A stretch of DNA of 64,000 nt from an uncultured Bacteroidales bacterium (GTDB taxonomy: Bacteria; Bacteroidota; Bacteroidia; Bacteroidales; Paludibacteraceae), in NCBI GenBank assembly GCA_934667275.1, contig CAKULK010000003.1:93565-157564 (forward strand), given 5' to 3'. Of the stretch, positions 1 through 9,430 are shown in pieces (position 1 is the stretch's first letter; every line of letters begins with the position of its first letter). Under the pieces are notes generated by a model. It made no database searches. It was not told the origin of the DNA and saw nothing but the letters and a program-made list of their open reading frames with translations. The translations under genes and the position numbers were made by a program.

Positions 1-791
1 AATAAGGTGTATGTGCCGCTACGTCGCGGGCGGGCTTGGGCGTCGATGCCGCGGGCAAGGAGTCGGATTTGGCTGAAATAGTTGTAGGTGTACCCGTTGT
101 CCATGGGCTCGGTGACGAGGCGCAGGTCTTCGCTGCCGTCGCGCAGGGAGTCGTTCATGACCGCCACCTGCCCCATGACGCCGTAGTCGCCCGTGGTGAG
201 ACGCATGGATTTGGGTCCATAGACGAGGTAGCGTTGGGGGCCGCCCTGCGTGGTCTGGAAGGTGCCGTTCATCTCCAGCGACTGGTGCAGGCTGCGCGTA
301 GGAATGGTCTGGTGGAGGGGTATGAGCCCCACTCCACCCCCGCCATAGGCGGTTTGGAGCCGCTCGCGGAGGACCATGGTGATGCGGTCTTCCTCGATTT
401 GGGAGTCGCCGTAGTGCACCACGCGCACTTGCCGGTTGCGTGCAGACGGGAGTGCGTCGTAGAAGGCGCGGAGATAATATCGCGTGTCGATAGCGAGTGT
501 ATCTGGGGTCGACACACCCGGCGTTGCTACGGCAGGTGCTGTCGGCGTTACTGTCACAGGCGCAGGGGCGGCGTCTTCGTCTATTTCTGTCTCTTCCTCT
601 ATCTCGTCAGGGACGAAAAGGGAGTCTTGTAGTGCAATAGTATCCTGCTGTATGTCAAGCGCTTCAGCGAGTGTCGGCCACCGCAGGTTGAATGAGCCTA
701 TCTGCCAGCCGTGGTCAGGCACGACGAGGCAAATCCCCCCTAAGAGGGCAATCACTATCCACAATATGAGGCATATCTTGGCAGGGCGCAT
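1..791 (-). CDS. SGNH/GDSL-type hydrolase, 3' end cut by window edge
   Basis: Reading the minus strand from the ATG at 791 gives an open frame that runs off the window (263 codons seen). It has a hydrophobic signal anchor at residues 6-24, then a Pro/Thr/acidic linker at about 60-100, then block I of the SGNH hydrolase family: HYGDSQIEEDR with Gly-Asp-Ser at 128-130, where the Ser is the expected nucleophile. Such proteins in Bacteroidota are secreted or membrane-anchored esterases or lipases, some acting on O-acetyl groups of cell-surface glycans; the substrate here is unknown. Its start lies 3 bp beyond the trkH stop, so it is the last seen gene of the dxs-trkA-trkH operon. The catalytic Asp/His block at the C-terminus lies outside the window. 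Confidence 0.8.
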   Translation of the reverse strand, partial: MRPAKICLILWIVIALLGGICLVVPDHGWQIGSFNLRWPTLAEALDIQQDTIALQDSLFVPDEIEEETEIDEDAAPAPVTVTPTAPAVATPGVSTPDTLAIDTRYYLRAFYDALPSARNRQVRVVHYGDSQIEEDRITMVLRERLQTAYGGGGVGLIPLHQTIPTRSLHQSLEMNGTFQTTQGGPQRYLVYGPKSMRLTTGDYGVMGQVAVMNDSLRDGSEDLRLVTEPMDNGYTYNYFSQIRLLARGIDAQARPRRSGTYTL

Positions 792-794
792 AGG

Positions 795-2294
795 CTATTT
801 CCAAAGGGCTTTGGAGAACAATAAGAATATGGTGAATATCTCCAGACGACCGATAAGCATGACCGCTGTCATTGTCCATTTGGCGATAGTGGGGAAGTCG
901 GCATACGTGCCTGCCGGACCAAAACTGCCGATACTCACACCCACATTGCCGATGCCAGACACGGCAGTCCCGATGGCCTCATCGAAAGCCACACCCGTGG
1001 CACAGAATATAAGCACCGCAACCACAATAATGGCGAGGTAGAAAAACATGAATGCCATCACGTTACTGATAGTCTGTTCCGGCACGGCACGTCCGTTGAA
1101 GCGTACCGGCAGAATGGCATTGGGGTGGATACGGCGTTTGAGTTCGGTGGTGGCACTCTTGGCAAAGATGCCGATGCGCACCCATTTGATGCCACCGCAC
1201 GTACTGCCCGACGAGGCTCCGGTGAACATCATAAAGAAGACCATTGCCCAAAACAGTTTGGGCAATGTCATATAGTCGCTTGCCGCAAAGCCCGTGGTGG
1301 TCATGGCTGACACCACAGTAAAGAAACTCTTGCGGAAAGCCCGTTCCGCATCTGCAAAGAAGTCTGCATCTACGATAAACTGATTGGGTATGGGTTCAAT
1401 GAAATTGTAGTGCAAGAACAGCCCTGTACTCAGCACTATGGTGCATAATGCCACGGCACCGGCATACCATTGTGTTTCCTCGTCGTGGAGCAGCCGTGAC
1501 GCTTTGCCACGGAACAGAAATATGAGTTGCGTGAAATTGATTCCCGAAAGGAACATGAATATGGTAATGGTGTACTGAATAGCAGGCGAGTAGTTGATGA
1601 TACTGGCATTCTTGGTGGAGAAACCGCCGGTCGCTATGGTGGACATGGAGTGGCATACCGAGTCGAACCCTTCCATACCGAGCAGCCACAGAATACCTGT
1701 CTCTGCCAAAGTCAGAAAGATGTACATTCCCCACATGTGCTTGGCGGTATCGGCGATACGCGGAGACAACTTCTCATAACTCACCCCCGTTGCCTCGGCG
1801 GCATACAACTGCATTCCGCCCAAGCCGAACATAGGTAGTATTGCTACACTGAGCACGATAATACCCATACCGCCAATCCAGTGAGTCATGGCACGCCATA
1901 GGAGTACGCCGTGCGTCATCACCTCCACATCGGAGATAATGGATGCTCCCGTAGTGGTGAAGCCCGACATGGTCTCAAACCATGCATCGGTGACGGTGTC
2001 TATCTGCCCGCTCAGATAGTAGGGCAGCATACCGAATATTGAGAATATCACCCACACCAACGCCACTATCACATATCCTTCGCGCTCTCCTACGTGCCTG
2101 AGCGCATCGCGTCCGCACAGCCACAGCAGCAGACCCGCAAACAGGGTCAGTATTGTGGATACCAAAAACGCACATGTGTCGGCATCGTCATACAACCACG
2201 ATACGAGTGTCGGCACCAGCATAAACAGTGCCTCGATGCACAGCAGCACACCCATCGTCTTGAAGACCAACCGCCAATTGAATGTCCGAGTCAT
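795..2294 (-). CDS. trkH: TrkH potassium uptake membrane subunit
   Basis: 499-residue polytopic inner-membrane protein. It carries the four pore-loop segments of the TrkH/KtrB superfamily, each with the conserved filter glycine: GFTTTGASI, IATGGFST, MTTTGFAAS and SGIGNVGVSIG. It forms the K+ channel subunit that works with the cytoplasmic NAD-binding subunit TrkA, encoded immediately upstream (18 bp gap). Length and topology are normal for the family. The order dxs-trkA-trkH is common in Bacteroidales, so co-transcription from the dxs promoter is likely. Confidence 0.95.
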   Translation of the reverse strand: MTRTFNWRLVFKTMGVLLCIEALFMLVPTLVSWLYDDADTCAFLVSTILTLFAGLLLWLCGRDALRHVGEREGYVIVALVWVIFSIFGMLPYYLSGQIDTVTDAWFETMSGFTTTGASIISDVEVMTHGVLLWRAMTHWIGGMGIIVLSVAILPMFGLGGMQLYAAEATGVSYEKLSPRIADTAKHMWGMYIFLTLAETGILWLLGMEGFDSVCHSMSTIATGGFSTKNASIINYSPAIQYTITIFMFLSGINFTQLIFLFRGKASRLLHDEETQWYAGAVALCTIVLSTGLFLHYNFIEPIPNQFIVDADFFADAERAFRKSFFTVVSAMTTTGFAASDYMTLPKLFWAMVFFMMFTGASSGSTCGGIKWVRIGIFAKSATTELKRRIHPNAILPVRFNGRAVPEQTISNVMAFMFFYLAIIVVAVLIFCATGVAFDEAIGTAVSGIGNVGVSIGSFGPAGTYADFPTIAKWTMTAVMLIGRLEIFTIFLLFSKALWK

Positions 2295-2312
2295 GTAAAA
2301 AGTCCCGATAAA

Positions 2313-3644
2313 TCAGAAAAAACGTTCCAATTGCCGCAGCACGTGCTGTTTGCAGAACACTACCACTTGGTCGCCGGGTATGACTTGCGTCTCGCCATTG
2401 ACCAATATGCCCTCGCCGGCACGCACGATAGCACCGATATTCGCGTCTATCGGCAGGCTGAGGTCGCGTATCTTGTGGCGCGTGATGCGGCTGCCTTCCT
2501 CTGCCATAAACTCCACTATCTCGGCATCGGCGTTGGTCAGGTTGCGCACATTCAGCACACTCGCGTCTAAAAGCATTTGGTAAATGTATGAAGCCGTGAT
2601 GGTCTTTTTGTTGAGTACAGAACCAATATCCAAGGCTTCCGCCATAGGAATGTAGTCAATATTTTCCACCTCTGCAATAGTCTTGCGCACCCCAAACCGT
2701 TTGGCAGCAAGGCAAGCAAAGATATTCGCCTCGCTACGCTCGGTAACAGCCACAAAAGCATCCGCATCTTGTATCCCCTCATCTTTCAAGGCCTCCATAT
2801 CACTACCATCAATATTGATGATCAAGGCCTTATCCACCTTTTCGCTCAACTTGTAACACAAATCTCTATCCGCCTCTAATATTTTGATATTCAGCCCATC
2901 GGGCATATTCTGTACCGTTTTTTGTGCGATACGAGATCCTCCGTAGAATATAATATTCCGAATGTCACGTTTCTGCTTACCCATCTGCTCGCGCAGGGCT
3001 TCCATGTTGTCGTGTGTGCAAACGGCATACACCATGTCGTCCGCCATTATCTCGTCCTGTCCGCGCGGGATGATGGTGTCCTGCCCGCGCTTGATGGCTA
3101 CCACGCGGTATAGCCCGTGGTTGAAGAACCCCGACAGGAACTGCTTGCCCACCACCTGTGCGCCCGCCCGCACCTTCACCACGCACATCTCCAGTACGCC
3201 GTCGCACAGCGTCAGGTGGTAGCGCATCCAGTTGGTCTTCAGTGCCGCCTCTATCTCGTGCGCCGCCAGCACTTCGGGGTAGATGAGGTGGTTGAGTCCC
3301 ATCGCCTCAAACAGCCGCCGGTTCTCGGGCTGGATATACTCATAGTTGTCCACACGCGCGAGGGTCTTCTTCGCCCCCAACTGGTTCGCGAGCATACACG
3401 CCATGATGTTCTCCGTCTCAAACGGCGTCACGGCGATAAACAGGTCGGCATCGCGCACCCCGATGTCCCGCAGGTCGTGTATGGATGTCGGGCTGCCGAC
3501 CTTGGTCAGCATATCGTAGTTCGCGTCCAGGTCGCCCAACCGCTCCTGCCGCTCGTCCATCAGACTGATGTCCATGTCCTCGCGCGACAGCAGTTTGGCG
3601 AGGTGCGTCCCTACCTCTCCAGCACCTGCAATAATGATTCGCAT
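2313..3644 (-). CDS. trkA: TrkA potassium uptake regulatory subunit
   Basis: 443-residue soluble protein with two tandem RCK units, as in full-length TrkA. The first Rossmann fold opens with IIIAGAGEVGTHLAKLL (GxGxxG at residues 6-11); the second begins near residue 228 with IIFYGGSRIAQ and has the acidic strand-end IKILEADRD. Each Rossmann fold is followed by a RCK_C-type lobe. It binds NAD(H)/ATP and gates TrkH. The ATG at 3644 overlaps the dxs 3' end by 34 bp, which implies tight coupling in the operon. Confidence 0.95.
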   Translation of the reverse strand: MRIIIAGAGEVGTHLAKLLSREDMDISLMDERQERLGDLDANYDMLTKVGSPTSIHDLRDIGVRDADLFIAVTPFETENIMACMLANQLGAKKTLARVDNYEYIQPENRRLFEAMGLNHLIYPEVLAAHEIEAALKTNWMRYHLTLCDGVLEMCVVKVRAGAQVVGKQFLSGFFNHGLYRVVAIKRGQDTIIPRGQDEIMADDMVYAVCTHDNMEALREQMGKQKRDIRNIIFYGGSRIAQKTVQNMPDGLNIKILEADRDLCYKLSEKVDKALIINIDGSDMEALKDEGIQDADAFVAVTERSEANIFACLAAKRFGVRKTIAEVENIDYIPMAEALDIGSVLNKKTITASYIYQMLLDASVLNVRNLTNADAEIVEFMAEEGSRITRHKIRDLSLPIDANIGAIVRAGEGILVNGETQVIPGDQVVVFCKQHVLRQLERFF

Positions 3645-5509
3645 AGTCCTTCCTTGTCTAATTTCAACAGATGATACAACTCCTGCGTGCTGCCGTGCTC
3701 CACAAATTGGTCGTGAATGCCCAGCCGCACGATGGTCGGCATGTAGTTGTGCTCCGCCATGTACTCCACCACCGCACTGCCCAGTCCGCCTTCCGTCATG
3801 CCGTCTTCCACGGTAATCACTTTTTGGAAGTTCTCTCCCACCTGGTGCAGGATATTGTCGTCGATGGGTTTCAGCCAGCGCATGTCGAAATGCGCGAACT
3901 TGCCCCTCCTGCCTTTCTCCGACAACGCCTCAATCGCCTCGCTCACCGTGTTGCCGATGGCACCGATACTCAGCACAGCCACCTCCGTGCCGCGCCTGAT
4001 ATATGCCCCGAAGCCCAACTCTACCGGCGGCAGATTCGGGCGCATCACGCTCCTGCCTCGCGGATAACGAATAGCAACAGGTCCGTCCACAGTCTGTGCC
4101 AACTCCAGCATCTGCTCCAAAGCCTCCACCGTCATCGGTGCACCAATTACCATATTCGGAATCGGGCGCAGATACGCCAAATCCAGCAGCCCGTGGTGTG
4201 TCGCACCGTCATTCCCCACTATCCCCGCACGGTCGATACACAGCACCACATGCAGTTTCGGCAGCGCCACATCGTGAATGATATTATCATATGCACGCTG
4301 CAGAAAACTGGAATAGACATTACAATAAGGCAAGAGTCCCTGTTTCGCCATACCGGCCGAGAAAGTGACCGCATGCCCCTCTGCGATACCCACGTCAAAT
4401 ACACGGTCGGGCATCACTTTCTGCATGATACTCATGCTACAGCCGCTTGGCATGGCAGGAGTAACCCCCACTATCTTCTCGTTGTCCTCCGCCATTTGCA
4501 GTAACTTGTTGCCAAACACTTCCTGCCACAAAGGAGCAGAAGGAGCGGCACCTTTGAGTCTCTCCCCTGTTTCGGCATTAAACTCTCCCGGGGCGTGCCA
4601 TGTGGTCTGGTCTTTCTCCGCCGGCTCGTAGCCACACCCCTTGCGGGTGATGATATGCAGCACTTTGGGACCTTTGTAGTTCTTGATTTCGCTCAAGATA
4701 CGCACCATATCATCCACATCATTTCCATTGGCAGGGCCAAAATAACGTATGTTCAACCCTTGGAAGATGTTCTTCGACTGGTGGGTGAGTATCGTCTTCA
4801 AATTATTATTGAAACGCAATACTTTCTCCTTCTTGCTATCATCTATCAAATGTAACTTCCGTGCCACCCTGTAGAGCCACCAACGCCACTTGTTGTAGCG
4901 CGCACTCGTGGTGATATCCACCAGATACTGCGTAAATCCACCCTTGATAGGGTCGATGGCCATATTGTTGTCATTCAATATGATAAGCAGATTATTGTGG
5001 TCCATCGAGGTATTATTCAGTCCCTCGAATGCCAACCCTCCCGTCATGGCTCCATCACCAATAATTGCCACCACATTATGCGCAGAGCGTCCCTCTTCCG
5101 CAGCCTGACGCTCCTCAGCAATCTCTATACCCAAAGCCGCCGAGATACTATTGCTGGAATGCCCCGAAATAAACGCATCATACTCACTTTCCGCCGGTGT
5201 AGGGAACGGTGCCAACCCCTTGAACTGACGGTTCGTGTGGAACCGTTCACGCCTGCCCGTCAGAATCTTGTGCGCATAAGCCTGGTGTCCGACATCCCAC
5301 ACCAACTTATCGTCGGGCGTATCGAAGACATAATGCAACGCCACCGTCAACTCTACCGTGCCCAAGGACGATGCCAAATGCCCCGGATTGTGGCTCAACT
5401 CCTGTATTATAAAATCCCTAACCTCCTCACACACTTGCGGCAACGCCTCACGTGGCAACCGCTTCAGGTCGCGAGGATAGTTGATTTGATTCAGATACTT
5501 ATATTCCAT
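3611..5509 (-). CDS. dxs: 1-deoxy-D-xylulose-5-phosphate synthase
   Basis: Thiamine-diphosphate enzyme that condenses pyruvate and glyceraldehyde-3-phosphate, the first step of the MEP isoprenoid pathway. Visible motifs are GHSSNSISAALG, the TPP motif GDGAMTGGLAFEGLNN, the catalytic Glu region IAEGHAVTFSAG, and DRAGIVGNDGATHHG. Length (632 aa) is normal. I chose the ATG at 5509; a longer frame to 5527 would need a TTG start. The promoter at 5549-5581 puts the transcript start near 5542, giving a leader of about 30 nt. It is the first gene of the operon with trkA, trkH and the SGNH hydrolase. Confidence 0.96.
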   Translation of the reverse strand: MEYKYLNQINYPRDLKRLPREALPQVCEEVRDFIIQELSHNPGHLASSLGTVELTVALHYVFDTPDDKLVWDVGHQAYAHKILTGRRERFHTNRQFKGLAPFPTPAESEYDAFISGHSSNSISAALGIEIAEERQAAEEGRSAHNVVAIIGDGAMTGGLAFEGLNNTSMDHNNLLIILNDNNMAIDPIKGGFTQYLVDITTSARYNKWRWWLYRVARKLHLIDDSKKEKVLRFNNNLKTILTHQSKNIFQGLNIRYFGPANGNDVDDMVRILSEIKNYKGPKVLHIITRKGCGYEPAEKDQTTWHAPGEFNAETGERLKGAAPSAPLWQEVFGNKLLQMAEDNEKIVGVTPAMPSGCSMSIMQKVMPDRVFDVGIAEGHAVTFSAGMAKQGLLPYCNVYSSFLQRAYDNIIHDVALPKLHVVLCIDRAGIVGNDGATHHGLLDLAYLRPIPNMVIGAPMTVEALEQMLELAQTVDGPVAIRYPRGRSVMRPNLPPVELGFGAYIRRGTEVAVLSIGAIGNTVSEAIEALSEKGRRGKFAHFDMRWLKPIDDNILHQVGENFQKVITVEDGMTEGGLGSAVVEYMAEHNYMPTIVRLGIHDQFVEHGSTQELYHLLKLDKEGLCESLLQVLER

Positions 5510-5548
5510 ATCTATTCTGCCATTCAACAGATTATAGTGTTGTAGCCT

Positions 5549-5581
5549 GCAAAGTTACTATTTTTTTCTCAGATGTACAAG
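5549..5581 (-). promoter_or_regulatory. Promoter of dxs operon
   Basis: On the minus strand: CTTG (-33), 20 bases, TAACTTTGC (-7). This matches the Bacteroidota sigma consensus apart from the first -33 base. It sits 40 bp upstream of the dxs ATG, and an 11-bp repeat array begins 42 bp upstream of it. Confidence 0.8.
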
Positions 5582-5623
5582 TTACCCTATATTTTGGACA
5601 TACAAATTCACAAGCAGGCCCCC

Positions 5624-5645
5624 GATCGACCCGCGATAGACCCGC
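5624..5645. repeat. 11-bp tandem repeat, 2 copies
   Basis: GATCGACCCGC followed directly by GATAGACCCGC, differing at one base, then the first bases of a third unit. It lies between the rpsA terminator and the dxs promoter. It is one of nine intergenic loci in the window with an 11-bp period. Confidence 0.75.
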
Positions 5646-5648
5646 GAC

Positions 5649-5687
5649 AAAAGAATTAGGGCGCCCCTATGTCGGGTCGCCCTAATT
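5649..5687 (-). terminator. Rho-independent terminator of rpsA
   Basis: Perfect 10-bp stem AATTAGGGCG/CGCCCTAATT (5654-5663 with 5678-5687) and a 14-nt loop. It is followed on the minus strand by CTTTTG. It begins 22 bp after the rpsA stop codon. Confidence 0.75.
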
Positions 5688-5709
5688 TGTATATCAGAAA
5701 GAGAAAGGA

Positions 5710-7461
5710 TTACTTCTCCTCTGCAGCCATAGAAGCCTTCAGATTAGCCAATACAGAGAGGTCACCAAGCGTGGTTTTCTCTACCTTCGGCATTTCAGGA
5801 GCAGCCTCTTTCTTAGCCTTTACCTCTTTAACAGGAGCCTCTTTACGCTCTTCCCACGTACGGAGGTGCGATACAAGGATACGCTTAGCATCGCGGTTGA
5901 ACTCAATAACGCGGAACGGCAACACATCACCTACAGCAACAAGAGTCTTGTCCTCTTTCTGAAGATGACGAGTAGTGCAGAAGCCCTCTACGCCGTCCTC
6001 AAGAACAACAACTGCGCCCTTGTCGGTGATTTCAGCCACCTTACCCTCAACGATAGTGTCGATGCCATACTTAGCAGCGAGTTCGTCCCAAGGATTCTCT
6101 TCGAGTTGTTTGTGACCGAGCGACAAACGACGGTTCTCCTTATCGATTTCAAGAACAACAACCTCAATGTCGTCACCAATATGCGTGAACTCGTTGGGGT
6201 GTTTGATTTTCTTCGTCCAACTGAGGTCGCTGATGTGAATCAAACCATCAACGCCCTCTTCCAATTCTACGAATACACCGAAGTTGGTGAAATTGCGAAC
6301 TTTAGCGAAATGGCGAGTGCCAACAGCGTATTTGGTTTCGATATTCTCCCATGGATCGGGTTTGAGTTGCTTCAGGCCGAGCGACATCTTGCGCTCCTCG
6401 CGGTCGAGGGTCAAGATGACAGCCTCAACCTCCTGTCCTACCTTGAGGAAGTCGTTAGCCGAACGCAAGTGCTGGCTCCAACTCATCTCGCTGACATGGA
6501 TAAGACCTTCTACACCAGGAGCAACCTCAACGAATGCTCCGTAGTCAGCCATCACAACCACTTTACCCTTGATGTGGTCACCAACCTTCAAGTTCGGGTC
6601 AAGTGCCTCCCATGGGTGAGGAGTGAGTTGTTTCAAGCCGAGTGCGATACGCTTCTTCTCGTCGTCAAAGTCAAGAATAACAACGTTGATTTTCTCGCCC
6701 TCGTGAACAATCTCATTGGGATTGTTCACGCGTCCCCAACTGAGGTCTGTGATGTGGATAAGACCGTCCACACCGCCAAGATCCATGAATACACCGTATT
6801 GCATGATAGCCTTAACGGTACCCTCAAGGATTTGGCCTTTCTCGAGATGGGAGATGATTTCTTTCTTCTGTGCTTCGAGTTCAGCCTCAATAAGAGCCTT
6901 GTGCGAAACAACAACGTTACGGAAGTCCGGATTGATTTTAACAATCTTGAATTCCATAGTCTTGCCAACAAATACGTCATAGTCGTGGATAGGCTTAACA
7001 TCGATCTGACTACCTGGCAAGAACGCCTCGGTGCCGAGGATATCTACAATCATACCACCCTTTGTGCGGCACTTGATATATCCCTTAACAACCTCTTCGT
7101 TAGCAAGAGCCTCGTTAACGCGATCCCAACTGCGGGCAGCACGAGCCTCTTTGTGCGACAGAACCAACTGACCTTTCTTGTCCTCCTGGCTCTCCACGTA
7201 AACCTCTACCTTGTCACCAACTTTCAAGTCGGGGTTGTAACGGAACTCAGTAGCAGGTACAATACCGTCTGACTTGTAGCCAACGTTGACTACTACTTCG
7301 CGTTTGTTGATGGATGTAACAACGCCCTCTACCAACTCGTGATCCTTGATAGCACTGAGCGTGGCGTCATACTTTTTGAGAGTTTCTTCGTTTTGTGTGC
7401 CTTTCGACTCTTTCTCGTAGGCATCCCAGTCGAAGTTCTGGAGTGATGGGTTTTCTACCAT
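5710..7461 (-). CDS. rpsA: 30S ribosomal protein S1
   Basis: 583-residue protein with six consecutive S1 RNA-binding (OB-fold) repeats, e.g. EGTVKAIMQYGVFMDLGG, KGKVVVMADYGAFVEVAPG and FAKVRNFTNFGVFVELEEG, each ending in a DLSW/EMSW-type loop in the better conserved repeats. It docks mRNA on the 30S subunit. The ATG at 7461 (MVENPSLQNFDWDAYEK) is chosen over an upstream in-frame start at 7500, because this N-terminus resembles other Bacteroidota S1 proteins. The leader from the promoter at 7613-7645 is about 145 nt, long enough for autogenous control, though I see no defined structure. A terminator follows. Confidence 0.96.
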   Translation of the reverse strand: MVENPSLQNFDWDAYEKESKGTQNEETLKKYDATLSAIKDHELVEGVVTSINKREVVVNVGYKSDGIVPATEFRYNPDLKVGDKVEVYVESQEDKKGQLVLSHKEARAARSWDRVNEALANEEVVKGYIKCRTKGGMIVDILGTEAFLPGSQIDVKPIHDYDVFVGKTMEFKIVKINPDFRNVVVSHKALIEAELEAQKKEIISHLEKGQILEGTVKAIMQYGVFMDLGGVDGLIHITDLSWGRVNNPNEIVHEGEKINVVILDFDDEKKRIALGLKQLTPHPWEALDPNLKVGDHIKGKVVVMADYGAFVEVAPGVEGLIHVSEMSWSQHLRSANDFLKVGQEVEAVILTLDREERKMSLGLKQLKPDPWENIETKYAVGTRHFAKVRNFTNFGVFVELEEGVDGLIHISDLSWTKKIKHPNEFTHIGDDIEVVVLEIDKENRRLSLGHKQLEENPWDELAAKYGIDTIVEGKVAEITDKGAVVVLEDGVEGFCTTRHLQKEDKTLVAVGDVLPFRVIEFNRDAKRILVSHLRTWEERKEAPVKEVKAKKEAAPEMPKVEKTTLGDLSVLANLKASMAAEEK

Positions 7462-7612
7462 TGTAGCAAACTTTCGTGTGACCGATTCACAAAACAACAA
7501 ATCCGGAACCCGTTCACACTCTTTTTTTTAGGGTTAAACATTCAATAGCCTTTTTCTCGCGCGTGTATATACCTGCATATACCATTAAGGAGTATATACC
7601 CACAAAAAGCGT

Positions 7613-7645
7613 GCAAAGTTACTATTTTATTTCGGGATATACAAA
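7613..7645 (-). promoter_or_regulatory. Promoter of rpsA
   Basis: On the minus strand: TTTG (-33, 7642-7645), 20 bases, TAACTTTGC (-7, 7613-7621); a perfect consensus. Its -33 box is only 4 bp from the -33 box of the divergent promoter at 7650. Three copies of a TATATACC motif lie downstream in the leader (7566-7573, 7577-7583 as ATATACC, 7593-7600). Confidence 0.85.
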
Positions 7646-7649
7646 TCTT

Positions 7650-7682
7650 TTTGCCAATGTACGGATATTTTTGTAATTTTGC
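7650..7682 (+). promoter_or_regulatory. Promoter of the unknown membrane protein at 7722
   Basis: TTTG (7650-7653), 20 bases, TAATTTTGC (7674-7682); a perfect consensus. The predicted start is about 30 bp before the ATG. It abuts the rpsA promoter, so two polymerases could not occupy both at once. Confidence 0.85.
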
Positions 7683-7721
7683 GTCCGTTTTGGAAAACAA
7701 GAACATTTTTAAGAGATAGAT

Positions 7722-9410
7722 ATGGCAAAGTATAATTGGACATACGCTACGATTGGCGGTACGACACGAGTGAATATTCAGTCGGGTGAAGACATCCATC
7801 ATTTAGGTGAGTTGGACGAGAAATTATGGACCGTGTTGTCGTGCCCTGTGGCAGGCTTGGAGATTTCAGAAGAGAGTTTGAACCTTGTGGATTTATCGAA
7901 GGATGGTAAGATTCACGTACAGGAGGTTGTGGTTACAGCCGATTGGTTATGCAGCGTACTGAAAGACCCTCAGATGCTCATCAAAGGCGGAAGTGAGTTG
8001 AAAGTCAGCGATATAGCCGATGATGGAATCGCTACGACGGCGAAAAAAACAGCAGATGACAAGGGCATGGTAAGCATAGAGGCTGTGAAGGCAGCAATCG
8101 GGGCTGTGAGCATAGAAACGCAAGCCGCACCAGAGGCTCCATATCCAGCAGACGTGATGTCCGCCTACAAAGCCTGCCAAGGTGCCTACAACGAGTATTT
8201 TGCCACGGCACACCTGCAATCGTTGGGTTTGGCACATCTCGCAGATGATGCTACCGTACCCGGTATGGGAGAGGAGGAATTTAAGGAAATGGGTGCAAAG
8301 ATTGCTGCATACGAAGCCGGTGTGGCTGCAGCAGCCAGTGCCAATGCGGCGGCATTGTCCAATGCGCAAGCGGAATACATGCCGTTGCTGAAATTACTAC
8401 TATTGAAACGTGATTTCTACACACTACTGAGAAACTTTGTGTCGTTCCAAGATTTCTACGCCAAACGCGGTTTGTCGGTGGTCGGGAAGCCCGACACCCA
8501 TAACGTGTGGGCTATTTTCCAAGCAGGAACCTTAGTGATTGACCAGCGCGCCTGTCACCTATGCCTGCGCGTGAGCGATATGGGAAAACAAGACGCTCAA
8601 GCCCCTGCCAGCGGTATGTTCCTGATATACTGCAACTGCCGTTTGCAAGCCACCGGCGAGCAGATGCAGATAGTGGCCGCAATGACTGTGGGCGACATCC
8701 GTAATCTAAAAGTGGGAAAGAACGCATTGTTCTACGACCGTCAAGGACGCGATTGGGAAGCCGAAGTGGTGAAGATAATCGACAATCCGATATCCATTGC
8801 CCAAGCCTTCTGGAGCCCCTATCGCAAAGTCGGAGAATGGGTGACCAACCTAATCAACAAGTCTGCGGCAGAAAAAGAGAACAAGGCTTTTGCCGACGTG
8901 ACAGCCAAAGTACAAGAGAACGCACAAACTCCGATAGAAGACAAGCAAGGACAAAAAGTTCAAGCCTTCGACATTGCCAAATTTGCCGGTATCTTTGCCG
9001 CAATAGGTATGGCAGTAGGGTATATCGGTGCTTTTCTGACAAGCATAGGCAAGGGTTTCATGGGTCTTGCCGACCGAGGTTGGTGGGTGCCGATTTTGGC
9101 ACTTATCGGGTTGATGTTGGTCATTAGCGGCCCTGCAATGATAATGGCATGGTTTAAGTTGCGCAAGCGCAATCTTGCTCCTCTGCTGAACGCCAACGGC
9201 TGGGCAGTGAATGCCGATGCCATCGTAAGCGTACTCTTCGGCGGGACATTGACAGAGCAAGCCCAATTCCCTCTGTTGAAGGCCCCAAAGACAAAGAAAA
9301 TCAACAAAAAGAAAGCATGGTTGATTGCTATCGGTGCCGTTGTTGTGACTGCTATCGTTATTGGCATTGTGCTATTTGCCTTGGGCTACCGCCCCTGTTG
9401 GTGCTGCTAA
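7722..9410 (+). CDS. Conserved protein of unknown function with EF-hand-like loop and C-terminal membrane segments
   Basis: 562 residues, not recognised as a named family. The N-terminal part is soluble and has one good EF-hand-type loop, DLSKDGKIHVQE (about residues 57-68), with Asp/Ser/Asp at positions 1, 3 and 5 and Glu at 12. An Ala-rich, probably helical section follows at about 180-225. A Cys-containing central block includes RACHLCLRVSDMGK and LIYCNCRLQ. Hydrophobic helices sit at about 420-445, 455-480 and 530-555, and the protein ends RPCWCC. It has its own strong promoter and a perfect terminator and is transcribed alone, diverging from rpsA. A Ca2+-responsive membrane role is only a guess from the EF-hand-like loop. 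Confidence 0.85.
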   Translation: MAKYNWTYATIGGTTRVNIQSGEDIHHLGELDEKLWTVLSCPVAGLEISEESLNLVDLSKDGKIHVQEVVVTADWLCSVLKDPQMLIKGGSELKVSDIADDGIATTAKKTADDKGMVSIEAVKAAIGAVSIETQAAPEAPYPADVMSAYKACQGAYNEYFATAHLQSLGLAHLADDATVPGMGEEEFKEMGAKIAAYEAGVAAAASANAAALSNAQAEYMPLLKLLLLKRDFYTLLRNFVSFQDFYAKRGLSVVGKPDTHNVWAIFQAGTLVIDQRACHLCLRVSDMGKQDAQAPASGMFLIYCNCRLQATGEQMQIVAAMTVGDIRNLKVGKNALFYDRQGRDWEAEVVKIIDNPISIAQAFWSPYRKVGEWVTNLINKSAAEKENKAFADVTAKVQENAQTPIEDKQGQKVQAFDIAKFAGIFAAIGMAVGYIGAFLTSIGKGFMGLADRGWWVPILALIGLMLVISGPAMIMAWFKLRKRNLAPLLNANGWAVNADAIVSVLFGGTLTEQAQFPLLKAPKTKKINKKKAWLIAIGAVVVTAIVIGIVLFALGYRPCWCC

Positions 9411-9430
9411 AGCACTGCAAAATACGGACA

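Noticed and set aside
5866..7272. 468-codon plus-strand open frame opposite rpsA
   Set aside because: Produced by the repeated S1 coding modules on the other strand; not a gene.
7542..7802. 86-codon minus-strand open frame upstream of rpsA
   Set aside because: It spans both divergent promoters and the start of the opposite gene.
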